This document shows, piece after piece, positions 21,714-32,341 of a stretch of 64,000 nt of DNA (positions are counted from its first letter, which is position 1; each line of letters begins with the position of its first letter). The notes beneath the pieces are model-generated. The model was given only the letters and a program-made list of their open reading frames with translations. It was not told where the DNA came from and did not search any database. Position numbers and translations under genes: made by a program. Origin of the DNA: Histoplasma ohiense (Eukaryota > Ascomycota > Eurotiomycetes > Onygenales > Ajellomycetaceae). The DNA lies in the NCBI GenBank assembly GCA_017607445.1, contig JAEVHH010000003.1, positions 3,906,001 through 3,970,000 of the forward strand. The letters are read 5' to 3'.

Positions 21714-23856
21714 GTTCACAGGTTTGTGCGAGGGGGAAGTTTTCAATTCTCTTGACCGTACGGTTATAGTTGTCAATGGACGTTTAGTTTGTCTGAGCTT
21801 TTGATAGACTTTGAAGTTGATAGAGTTGAGGTAAGATTGGTTAGGTCCCATCTCCCCACGTTTTCTTATACATATTGTATTCAGCTGTCAACAACCTCGG
21901 CGAGTGGGGAGGCTGGATGACGTAATAATGCAGTCAAACCTTGAAACACGTTTCCAAATTCCAATTAGTGATGATGTCAGATAATACAAGAACCACCGAG
22001 AAACTTCCGCCCAGAGCCAGCGGGATGAAGCAACTCTCACCACTCAGCGGCGCTCAGCGGCACTCAGCGGCACTCACCCCCACGTCACTTGCAAGTTTCA
22101 ACTCGGGGATGGGGTAAGGATCGGGGCTTACGGCTAGTTGATGCGCTAGGCCGTGAGAGACCTACACCGGTACGCAGGAGAAAGAAACAACACAAGGGGA
22201 GTTGTAATATGACTGCCTGGGTACTCGGAGTGGAGGATCCGTCCTTTATTCAGGACTCGAAATTTGGCAGACCCCTTGGAGCGCTTCCTAGCCAATCGGC
22301 ATTATGGGGCCAGAAAATTTCTCTTCACCAACATTTCTCCAATAACTTTCCGCCCAAAAGCAACTTCAAAATACAACAAAATTTGCAATGAATTAGTATA
22401 GCTGATGAGGGCTCTCAAATGCGGATACTTCTATTATTATCATCTATATCAGAGAAGCGGGCTCATTCGACGGTTAGCTGGGTTCGTTTAAACCGCTCTT
22501 TGTATCATCAAGCTCTGATAAGGTTGTGAGTCGACGAAATCAACTTCATAGATATACGAATTCAGTGAATGGATGATTCTTCCATTTTGTCTCGGTCTTA
22601 GTTCTGATTTTTATCTGATATTCTTGAGCTACTTAACCTCTAGGGTCTTGAGTGCTCGTACGCTATTGCGATGTCAGTGAGCATGCATGCCCCTTGCGTT
22701 TCAGAAGATTGTCAGACGTTAGATCCACCGAAATGGTTTTTCCGGCCGAAAATCTGAGCCCTGCGCCAACTCTTCAGCCAATACGAGGTTGCTCGTATCC
22801 CTCGCAACCATTTTTCTCTGTGGAGTGGACATCCCGAATTACCAAAGGACTCCCAAATTCCACGCCTGTCAATTTCATGACGAGTTGACGTGTTGGCTCA
22901 AGATCTCGGCTTAGGGATGGCGGAGAAGACTTCAAAATCTATTCGGTATAGGGCCTCCAGAGCTCAACAGCCCCAGGGCTGAGTCGATCTATTCTTAGAC
23001 GCCTTGTAGCTTCAAGTTCCAAACTTCCATCCGAAGCCCCCCGATCAACTAGGGATTTGACCCGTGTTGAGAGATAGTTTCATCGATTTGACAAGAATAA
23101 ATCGATCACCAGCTTAGCTACCTGTGGGCTGAAATTCGGCTTATATCCTTTCGAAAAGACGCTATAATTTGGCGGAAGAATCAGAAGGGAGACGGGGCAG
23201 AAGTGCATCCTCCCTTTCCTCTCTGTCGGTGAAGAATAATAATTGTAGAGAATTCAAAACGCGGGGCAATCCGACTCGCAGCATGAATACTAAGCAACGA
23301 GAAGCTTTTGGATCAAAAATGGGCACCCAATCGGCTTTTTTTGATGCTAGCACCCCTCGTATGATATCTGTAGCATCGTGCGAGGCTGTGTTTAAAAAAA
23401 AAAAAAGGGCATCGAAACATCTGCTGCCATTGAGTTTCGACACACAACCTCTTGCTAGGCATCCAAGTCGGATTCTGGCAGTTCGTCAACATCCAAACTC
23501 TCCTGATTTCCTATGATTGCGCTGCCTCGATCTTGTGTTTGAAAATTCATCATCCCCCTTTCTCAGAGGTGTCTACTTGCTGTCTGCTTGTATCGTTTTT
23601 GCTAGTTATTTATAATTTTCTGACCTGATCCCTGGTCGTCAGATCTGCTTTGCGTCGTTTACCAGGGATCAAGTTTCTGGTGATATAGGCTAAGAGTCAG
23701 GCCTCCACACATGAAACTAATGTTTGACTGGAAACGAGGGAAATGATATTCGAGAGGAGTCCCTGTCTCCTCAATCCTCAACATCTTCCATTCTGATTGT
23801 TGGGGCCGCTCAGATTGAGAGCTCGCATTCTCCTCAGTATACAGATCTGTATAGTC
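21714..23856. other. Intergenic, 2.1 kb, no gene supported
   Basis: A 10-bp tandem repeat lies at 22041-22076. Open frames 22089-22391, 22652-22888 and 23169-23516 (+) and 23162-23443 (-) show no motif. A short A-run occurs near 23394-23405. The last several hundred bases must hold the promoter of the membrane-protein gene at 23857. Confidence 0.4.
22041..22076. repeat. 10-bp tandem repeat, CACTCAGCGG x ~3.5
   Basis: Units CACTCAGCGG, CGCTCAGCGG, CACTCAGCGG and a partial CACTCA follow each other directly. Confidence 0.9.
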
Positions 23857-25362
23857 ATGCGGTATCTTGCCGCCTATATTATGTTTATCTCAACTTGGGC
23901 TTGCCTATTTGCTGCTTCATTGGCAAGCCCTGTCGGTCTCTTGCTCCGAAAAACCTCATCTTGCCCCAGTTCTCACAGGTGGTATGTAAAGGATGGGACG
24001 GGCTTTCCAGGGAAATGTGTCCCAGTCTCCGACCTAGACCAACAAGCCGGGACGTCAAAAATACCGAATATAGAGAGACAGCGGGAGCGGTTACTTGGTC
24101 GGAAGAGACCATCCCAAAACAAGTCCAAAAGGAACCGAATACTGCTTGGTAGCGATAGAGAGAAACGACAAATTATCGAAGAAGAACTTCCGTGGGAACG
24201 CGACCCTCTTTCTTTCTTCACTGAATTTCTTCCTACCAGCTTGACTGGGTTTCCTGGTCCTCCTCAATTTACCACAACACTCACCGAGGATCCTTTTGAA
24301 GAGCCGTTTCCGAGTTCCGCCATAACATCTGTAACCATAACGATAACCGATGCACCTGCAATTACTTCTACTCTGCGTACTTCCCTTGCTTTGCCGACTC
24401 CTCTTTCTACAAAAGCCCCGGAGGATTCGGAAAGGTCTAAGCCGGACGCTGGTCCCATTATCGCTGGTTGTTCCATTGGAGGGATTGCGCTTATTGCCAT
24501 CCTCTACCTCGCCTTCGTGGCCTGGAGACGTTCTCGGAATAATAAAAGAGAAGCTGAACTGAACGCACCACCTCCGCCATATGTTCGTCATCCCTTGAGT
24601 GAAGGGGGAGGTCCGCAAACAGGATTTGTAGCGCGTGAGGTCACACAAGAAATTTATCCCCCTATACAGGCGCGTGATGGCTGGTGGACTCGAAACTCTA
24701 GCTTAGAAAGCCCACCAGATGACGTGTTAGGACAATCCCAGCCTCAGCAGCGTCGTATATCAAGCCGCTATTATGCTGCAATTGTTCCCACTGATATCGA
24801 TTCCAATGATTCCAACAACTGCTCGACGCCCCAGTTAAATTCACCAAATACTAAAAATCGGAGTGTAGCTCCGTATACGCAAACATCCAATCCCTCGGAG
24901 CCGTTTACCAATCTTGAAATTGTTACAGAAGAATCGTCCCATAGCAATCTTCTCCCAACAGCTCCAGGGGCACCCCATGAATCAGCAGAAGCAAGAGCAG
25001 CAGGACAACGAACTAGCTATAGATCCCGGCGTGATTCTAGAGATGTCGTCCGTCGTAGTCTGTTCGGCTCTTTAAGCAGTGTCAACGGCGATACCGGCCC
25101 GGAGCAAGGAACCACTGGTGACCACTGGCAGCAAGTCTCATATCAAACCCCAACAAATTCCGACGGACACCTCGACCTCTCTCCCATCGAACCAACCGAT
25201 ATTGATCGTTTCCCATTAAGTAGGCGGAGGAGAAGCCCGCCACTATCAATCGGTACGCCACAACGGTGGCCTTCAAATATCCGCCCCAATTCACCTGTCT
25301 CAGAAAAGAGCTTTGAAGATTCGCCGGGCCCACCTATGCTGGGCACGAGTGCTCCTCGATGA
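23857..25362 (+). CDS. Predicted single-pass membrane protein, 501 aa
   Basis: Unknown function. A signal peptide MRYLAAYIMFISTWACLFAA starts at the ATG at 23857; an in-frame TTG upstream at 23797 is not needed. An ectodomain follows with CPSSHRWYVKDGTGFPGKC (a conserved-looking two-Cys element) and Ser/Thr/Pro-rich sequence. One transmembrane helix lies around residues 215-235 (GPIIAGCSIGGIALIAILYL) followed by a basic stop-transfer AWRRSRNNKR. The ~265-residue cytoplasmic tail is disordered and Ser/Pro/Arg-rich, with a PPPPYV motif just after the membrane and repeated RRS/SRR patches that could be kinase sites. The layout resembles fungal cell-wall sensor or WSC/Mid2-type proteins, but no named ectodomain is seen. 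Confidence 0.72.
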   Translation: MRYLAAYIMFISTWACLFAASLASPVGLLLRKTSSCPSSHRWYVKDGTGFPGKCVPVSDLDQQAGTSKIPNIERQRERLLGRKRPSQNKSKRNRILLGSDREKRQIIEEELPWERDPLSFFTEFLPTSLTGFPGPPQFTTTLTEDPFEEPFPSSAITSVTITITDAPAITSTLRTSLALPTPLSTKAPEDSERSKPDAGPIIAGCSIGGIALIAILYLAFVAWRRSRNNKREAELNAPPPPYVRHPLSEGGGPQTGFVAREVTQEIYPPIQARDGWWTRNSSLESPPDDVLGQSQPQQRRISSRYYAAIVPTDIDSNDSNNCSTPQLNSPNTKNRSVAPYTQTSNPSEPFTNLEIVTEESSHSNLLPTAPGAPHESAEARAAGQRTSYRSRRDSRDVVRRSLFGSLSSVNGDTGPEQGTTGDHWQQVSYQTPTNSDGHLDLSPIEPTDIDRFPLSRRRRSPPLSIGTPQRWPSNIRPNSPVSEKSFEDSPGPPMLGTSAPR

Positions 25363-26269
25363 GGTCCTCCAGAGTGAAGTTTCCATTTAGTTTCGATTTC
25401 ATGTCTGACAAGGGGTTACATATTTGTATCCACATATTTGAGGAAGAGCAGGCCTTAAAGCAAACAAGGGTTTCACTGGTTAATTTAAAGGCGTTCACCG
25501 TCTATATATCTCTTCCCCATCTCTACCCCTGCCTTTTTCCTTCTGTCTAATGGCGTTATTTATTTTTCATCCTGTGTTATATACCCACTGGTGTCCACTC
25601 GTTGGCTTATGTCTATATATTTCACAAACAGTTGAAGTCGTTTTGGATCTTTGTGTTGTTTTCTCTCTCTCTTTTTCCCTTGCATTTTGCGTTGGAGTTT
25701 TCATCCTATTTGCAGATTTTATTTTATTACATTTTCATACTATTTATGGCTCAATATGCGGCAGTTCCTTGTTGAGGCCGGGGAGGGGTGTTCGATATCG
25801 CATATCTCGATAATCGTCTGCTTAAAATAAATGCTCACATTTCCTTTTGGGATGTCAAATTCCAAGCTTTGCAGGCATTTTATTTATTGGTGCTAGTACG
25901 ACGGAATAATAGGGGAAACGAAAGGAATATCCTCATATCCGCTTGGCTGTACATTCGTATCACGATGGGATTACTCTTAACCAACACGAAACATTCGTTT
26001 TCCAAAAAAAAAAAAAAAAAAGAAGTAGTAGTAGTAGTAGTAGTAGTAGAAGAAAAGAACAGCTATTTACTCATAATAGAAGAAACAATGCGGCTCACCA
26101 GGCCTGTAGAGAAGAAGTGTGAAGAGTAGAGGTAATTTGAACTGGGTCAGGTTTTAGCTGAAGATATTAAAAAGGCGGGGGATATGAAAACGACAAGCAC
26201 GAATGTTCAAAGAAAGTAAATAAACCTTATAACCTCCCGCTCTAAGAACTATTGAAAGATTATTAGATC
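25363..26269. other. Intergenic between convergent genes, with simple repeats
   Basis: T-rich 3' region of the membrane-protein gene. The 25550-25813 frame is hydrophobic only because it is T-rich. An A18 run at 26004-26021 is followed by (GTA)n. Confidence 0.45.
26004..26049. repeat. A18 tract plus (GTA)8 microsatellite
   Basis: A homopolymer A18 (26004-26021) is followed by about eight GTA units up to about 26049. Confidence 0.9.
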
Positions 26270-29200
26270 CTACCCACCCTTAACACTCCTCAAACACCTC
26301 TCCAGAGCCCTCCCCCTCTCCTTCTCCCTGACCAATGTGGTTGTCACAAACGCCCGAATAGCGTTTTTCCCAACCTTTTCCCGCCACGCAGTCCATCCGG
26401 CCAGCTCTCCCACGACAACATCCTTATTCCATGCTATCTCTTTCTCCAGGTGTTCAGCTTCTGCTGTCGATGCTGATATTTTTTGTTCTAGATCGCGCAC
26501 GGATTTTTGTCGCGATTCTTCAAGACCTGGGAAGTTGAATTTAAGCGGGAGAGATGAGGACGCCAGGGATGAGTGGGCGCGCGTCAGGCCACGGATTTCA
26601 GCGTTGAGATTGGAGATGAGCTTTCCCGGCCGCGAGAGTGCATTAAGCATTGCAGTCGTGGTGCTTTGGGACGACGTCAGTGCAGTGAGGAATTGGACTA
26701 GAGGGGACGAATCGATGGAAGGTGTTGAGATGCAGGCGGCGTAGCGGGCGAAGGTTTCGACGTATGAAGTTGGAAGGGAGTTGGAAGGTGGTTGCAGCGA
26801 GGAGAGGGCATATGCGCAGAGGATGATAGAGTCCGCCAGATCGGAATATGCATGCTGGAGGATGTGGCCTCGTCGAAGCAGGCTGCGGGTGGCGGCGCTA
26901 AGGGCGCGGACTGCATCCTGAGCATGCGAAACGATTTGCTCGACGTCTCGAATTTCTGCTTGGGTCATGGGTTCGTAGTCGTCTTCAATTGTCTCCGCAA
27001 GGGCTTCTGCTTTTCGACGAGATCTATCTTCTATCATTTCGGTTTGCATTTCTGGGACGAGGAAGAACTCCCAAATCATTTCGTGAGTGGCAAATGTAGG
27101 GTGAGCTAATAGAATTTTCAAAAAGAGGTCTAAGCGCGCCTGAACTTCGTGGAGAATCGCTCTGGAAGGTCTTGATGGGATCTGAAATGGAGTGCGGAAG
27201 GGAGGTAGTTCTGGGATGTATGATGCAGGGTGCTCAACTTTGAGGAATTTAATGAGGTTTTCAAAGTCTTTTATGCTGCGGCGACAGGTTGTTATCGTGT
27301 AAGTAACAATCCCTCGCGAAGAAGATTTTTGGAGCGACCTTTCAGGATTGGGGGCGCCGGATTTAATGATGAAACGAACACTAGCATCTTCAACGAACAA
27401 TGAACGTACAACAGTGGTGATTCGTCCTGAAGGATCAAAAGGGGCCGAGGACGCGTTGGAAAAGAGTATTAAATCGTCGATTCGATTACGGACTTCGTCA
27501 TCCTTCGCGAGCTCGACTGCAGTGAGACCACGCATCTCACGAACATTGACGTCAACTCGTGGGTCCCCGAAAAATATCCGTACCAGATCGACACGGCCGT
27601 ATTTGCTTGCCATCATCAACGGCGTGAATCTTTTGTCATTAGTGGCATTTGGGTCACAGTCACATTCTTTGAGGATCCTAACGACTATCTGCGGATCACT
27701 AACGACATGCAAGAGAGTATTCCCTTTGCCATCGACATGGTCCTCTAACCTTAAAGGCTTCCCGTCACCTTGCGCCTTCTGTGCAATCGTCAATGCTTCA
27801 TGCACCATTGGGTTATAATCGGGATGATCATAGGACCTACAGAGGGCAAAAAGTGGCGTCTGGCCATTTTTGTCCCTTTGCCGCCATGGAAGGGCACACT
27901 CCAACCGAGTCATGAGCGTAGGAACACTGAAAAGATAGTGGGCGAGAGTCCGGCCTCTTTGATCTGCCTTGGCGTAGTACGAAGTTAGAAGCTGAGAATC
28001 GCGAGCTTGGGATATGAAGTCCAGAATTATATCGACCAGTTCAGTGTGTGCTAGTTGCACAGCGGCACTCAGCAACGTCGTCCCATCACTATTGGTATCC
28101 TCCAATATGCTGTCGAGGGGGTAGTAGTCTTGACGACTGAGTAAATACTTAAGGGACTGGGGTTGGCGAGCTTCCACTGCCATCATCGGCACAGAATCAC
28201 CTGCCGGATCCTGGGTCTTTGTCAAGTTTTCAATGGACGTATCTCCTTCCAATTCACTTGGCGTTGAACCAACTGTCGTTCGAGAAACGTATGAAACCGT
28301 CGATGACTCTGAAAGGCTCCGCATATCCATAGAAACTTTCTTCCGCGGTGGTGCTTCTACTTTTGAGGAGGAGACTCTGGACCAGTTCATAAACGGAAAA
28401 ACGTGGGCTAATGAGGGTGTGTCTGGGGACAGGGGCGATATTTGGTTCAATGGATTGGAAGTGCTGCCATTCACATACATCTCTTGATCAGCATGATCAG
28501 AGGTCGTGCCAGATTCTTCATCTTTAGAAAAACTCGAACACTCGTCTTCATCAAAATTATGGCCAGTTAGGGTGTCTTGAGAGCTATCCGGGTCTAATAT
28601 CGCCTTTATATCTGAGACTCTTCCTTTTTTGGTCGCCGTCCAGAGCCGTTTGTTTCGGGCGCTCGCCCTCCTCAGGGCTCCGGAGTCTTTCGAAAGATAT
28701 GTTAATACAGCTTCGAATGTACTCAAAGCGTATCCAAGTTCACCACTTTCAACATCATCAGTATAGATATACTGCTGCATGTACAAAAGTCTAGCCTGGA
28801 GATGCCGAACCTGTGACCGGATAATAACCACAAGTAACAATGAAACTAAAACATCTGCATTTATTGCAAGTACAGAGGATTGTTTCTCGGAGTGGCTGTA
28901 CGAATCCTCGCCATTTCGAACATCGGATTTTTCCATTACAGTCACAAGTTTAATGGTTGCCAGCAAAATCTCAAGCATGTCTTGAGGGCATTTTGCGTCG
29001 GCTATTTTTCGAAATTCATCCACGCCTCTTCCAAGGCGGCGGAGTAGCTCCTGTTTCCCTTGGCGACCGCCCTCAATAACAATTCCAACCTGCGAAATGT
29101 CAATATTTTCCATTTGATGGATACGAGCATCTAGTTCTGCATCTTCCGCCTGGCGATAACCGCAAAGGCGCGGAAATAAGAGCGAATCGTGGACTTGCTG

Positions 29201-30308
29201 TGCCACATGCTTTTCGATAAGACGCTCAACCAGCGGGCCGGTAAGATCCGTTGTCGCGCCCAGTAAGGAGAGTTGTTGCTTATCGACAAGTCTAAATAGA
29301 TCAATCGCCGATGTTACCGCAGTTTCCAAAGTCCGTCTCATAAGGTCCTCATCATCCTCAAAATATTCTGAGGAGTTGAAAGGAAGGCTTTCTTGATTGA
29401 TGTACGACCCCTTACCAGGTGATCTACTTTGCCAAGATCCAGTTTCCTCAGTCTCGTTAACATGTGCTTCACTATCCGACATGACCGGAGATAGTACAGA
29501 GGGTGGAGGTGGCAATGGCTTTCCAAGCTCCTTGCCGAACTCTCGAAATACTCTGTCCAAACCAGGCTGCATTTGTCTCGCGATCATCGGGAAATTTGCA
29601 AGCAAGTCTGCGAACGATGTTATCTCCTTCTTTGAGAAATGTGACATGTGGTTCTCGTTACTATTTTCCGTTTTAGGAGGCTCTATTGGCTTCGGTGAAA
29701 GCCCAGGGGTGATCGCTGGTGTAATTTTGACAACCTGAAAAGTGCCAATCAGCGGGGTTGATATATAGTATATCAACCATGGCTGCGATTCGTTATTCGA
29801 GGTATAGTAAAGGGCATCTGAGAGAAGTTGGGCCTGGTTCAGGGCCTTAAATCCTGAAATAGACTAGTTGGCATCTAAACAAATATATCTGCTGCACATT
29901 GAGTCCGCCCTAACCTTTATTGCTAAACACCGTGGTTTCCTTAACAACCACAGTCCGGCCATTTACTGTTGTAATTTGTCTTGCCTTGCCCCTAGTGTCC
30001 CGGACGCTTGGTCCATCCTTACTGGCGGGCGATCCAATAGGAGAAGTAACACGCAAAACATGGCTGCCCAGGAACTCCTCCGACGAAACGATATCGGCGT
30101 ACGCGAGGTTCGAATCTCGGTCTCGGCCATTGATGAGCGACTCAGTTACGGGAGCAAGGAGGACCTAGTCTCAAAAAGTTAGGAATAGAGGAGGTGAAAT
30201 GGCGTATTTAAGCGGGGGAGGGTTTTATACATGGTTCTGGATGGGCACGCATTGTGCCGGAATAGTACTGCGGAAGAAGGCACGGAGAAAAGGGTTTAAT
30301 GGGTGCAT
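26270..30308 (-). CDS. VRL1: VARP/Vrl1-like VPS9-ankyrin-PX protein (putative Rab5-type GEF)
   Basis: Endosomal trafficking protein; the yeast Vrl1 relative pairs with a PX-BAR partner, and VPS9 domains activate Rab5/Vps21 GTPases. Three exons, 30308-30231, 30164-29915 and 29853-26270, give 1303 residues. Exon 1 starts MHPLNPFLRAFFRSTIPAQC; exon 2 supplies LLAPVTESLINGRDRDSN and VNGRTVVVKETTVFSNK; exon 3 continues GFKALNQAQLLSDALYY. A VPS9 domain spans roughly residues 295-490, with the invariant Asp in INADVLVSLLLVVII and Tyr in GELGYALSTFEAVL. Ankyrin repeats follow (about 690-895, e.g. GNTLLHVVSDPQI, RFTPLMMASKYGRVDLVRI), then a PX domain (about 920-1040, FENLIKFLKVEHP, IPELPP) and a C-terminal helical BAR-like part. 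Intron 2 has an unusual GTTAGG donor. The first two exons carry the typical N-terminus of the fungal family and are missed by single-exon reading. Confidence 0.9.
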
Positions 30309-31161
30309 CCACACAGCATTGGATGGCCCAGCTAACGACGCATCAAACTGCACAGAAACAGCGACAGAAAGGAATCACGCTGTCGGTTTGTCGTAGCTTC
30401 AGTAGTAGATGCGGACGCATTCAGGAAGCAAGCCGGATAGGGATGACGAGACTAGTATAGACTTGGAGGTATATTTGCAAGAGGAGCAGCGTAGCACAAG
30501 GATCGGGAAGTGGTAGACAAGTACGAGGTGGTATCAAGCAAGTTATATAAATTTTGGAACCTTTAGAATCAAAATAATATCACAACTGTTTATTCGTTAT
30601 TTGTAGATGCCTCAAGGTTTTGATGCCACTGAAAATCATGTGATCTGCGAGCTTGCGCTTGGAACGCTAGACTCAAATAGGGAAACATGGTCCGTCCCAA
30701 GGTCGACGATATTCTAGGGTTTCAATCGGGGTAATAAAGCTGAGGAGACTTTGTCCTACACGCCTTTAGAAGAGTCGGCAATAGTTAGGGTCCTAGAAAA
30801 TATTTTGGTGAAAAGGAGGTTGTAAAAATTACAGCCGAAAAAGACGAAGCCGAGACTAAGAGGGCATAACACCGCACAGAGATGAATACTAGAACTATAC
30901 ATAGATCCAAGAAGTTGTAAATCGGTCACCAATGTTGTACACAGTACCATACAATGAGAATTATCCGGTATCCCAAGTTAGATACATCGCTATATAGACG
31001 ACATAGGAACGGGACTATCTTTGTCCCGCGTCCTGTTCCCCGCTTCCGGTCACCGAAATTCCAGATAGAATAAATAGGTAAACATTTCCAGGGCATGAAG
31101 GTCCGTTCGATAATGGGAAAGTGGAGATTCGAACAGAAAATCCAAAATGTTGAAATCGGCC
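30309..31161. other. Intergenic, 0.85 kb, no gene supported
   Basis: Promoter side of the Vrl1-like gene and 3' side of the uS11m gene. No motif or RNA gene is seen. Confidence 0.4.
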
Positions 31162-31797
31162 TCAGCCCAACCTGCGTACCCTTTTACTACGACAACCACC
31201 AAATTTTAATCGAGTAGCATCGGTGACCCTGCAAACCATATTGCGAATATTTTTTCCCTCTGAGCCTAGAAGGACCTTTGTAAACGCCTCTCTACCAGGT
31301 CCAAAACCTCGGAGTACAACTTCCAGTCGCTTCATTGTTAACAAATGACCCTCTTCCTGGATTTTTCCCATCATGAAGGATGCAAGCTGGTGCGCTGCGT
31401 CGAATTTGGAGCGTTGTGCTTTGCGAAAACCAATATTTCCACAACTCATGGAGAGCAAAGGTTCTCGGTTTGGTCGAGTTAGGGTGATGTGTGTATTGTG
31501 TTTGTGCGAGTAGACATGAAGGTGGTGCGGTGGGTCTTGGATAGCATAGCCGGACTGGACAACCTGATCAAGACGGAAGGTCATGGATGCGGAATCATTA
31601 TTTGCGTTTCTCGTGACCCTAGTCGACGCTGAAAGCTTCGACAAGGCAGAGGGGCCGCCTGTGGACATATCTCTAGCTTTCTTCGCGTGTGTGCAGGCCG
31701 ATGGTCTGAAAGTTTGGGATTGAAGTAAATATTGCTGGCGCGTTAGTCCAATGGACTGCACCGCAATGGATAAACACTTTCCAGTGGCCCCCATCAT
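31162..31797 (-). CDS. MRPS18: Mitochondrial small-subunit ribosomal protein uS11m
   Basis: Component of the mitoribosomal small subunit platform. A single exon of 211 residues. The first ~75 residues are basic, Ser/Thr-rich and poor in acidic residues, fitting a mitochondrial presequence and extension. The S11 domain starts near HHLHVYSHKHNTHITLTR and contains MSCGNIGFRKAQRSKFDAAH, LEVVLRGFGPGREAF and KNIRNMVCRVTDATRLKFGG; it ends RSKRVRRLG, a highly conserved S11 C-terminus. The start is one of two adjacent Met codons (31797 or 31794). It is transcribed divergently from TIM44, with 544 bases between the two start codons. Confidence 0.93.
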   Translation of the reverse strand: MMGATGKCLSIAVQSIGLTRQQYLLQSQTFRPSACTHAKKARDMSTGGPSALSKLSASTRVTRNANNDSASMTFRLDQVVQSGYAIQDPPHHLHVYSHKHNTHITLTRPNREPLLSMSCGNIGFRKAQRSKFDAAHQLASFMMGKIQEEGHLLTMKRLEVVLRGFGPGREAFTKVLLGSEGKNIRNMVCRVTDATRLKFGGCRSKRVRRLG

Positions 31798-32341
31798 TTC
31801 CTATTGGTGTACCAGATATCGGTGAATATATTATCGACTGCCCTAAATAAATATTAGTTGATACAGGGAAGCCTAGGATTGACATTGTACAGTACCTTCT
31901 CACTTTAAGGGGCCGTGGAAAAAATTGGAGGAATTAAGCGGACTGCTCCAAGGGTCTAAAACGTCAAGGGCGTATTTCTAGCTACATGCGCATGCAGATA
32001 TCGAGGGGATCCGTTGCAATTGAGACGTTGAAGTCGTTGCTGCTCTTGGGGTATTCGTGCAATCAATGGTGGTGACAAGTCCCAGAAGTTTTTTAGGTCT
32101 TGGCGGGTGGACAAACTCTAAATCGATATTCAACTCAATATTTTCCCCATTTCTCTGCTAAATATCCCTCGGCCTCCAAACGCATAAATAACCACGAGCT
32201 AGCAACCAGTCAGGCCGGGTTTCCAAGGGTTGACTTGCTTTTGAGTCTACGGTGTTGCTGCGATTTTAATCTGTTTTGGCCGTCTCTCCTGCTTATTTTA
32301 CTCTTTAGACAAGAGCCTGCAGTATCCTACCCGCCCGAACA
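31798..32341. promoter_or_regulatory. Shared divergent promoter region of uS11m and TIM44 genes
   Basis: 544 bases separate the two divergent start codons, and no other gene fits. Both genes serve mitochondrial biogenesis, so co-regulation is plausible. No specific binding site is identified by eye. Confidence 0.45.

Noticed and set aside
24091..24648. 185-codon ORF (-) opposite the membrane-protein gene
   Set aside because: Antisense shadow; the + strand has a signal peptide, membrane helix and long open frame.
25550..25813. 87-codon hydrophobic ORF after the membrane-protein gene
   Set aside because: T-rich 3' untranslated composition explains the hydrophobicity; no splice or motif support.
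30090..30125. tRNA-like T-arm GGTTCGAATC
   Set aside because: No acceptor or anticodon stem pairs around it, and on the minus strand this sequence is coding (RDRDSNLAY) in exon 2 of the Vrl1-like gene.
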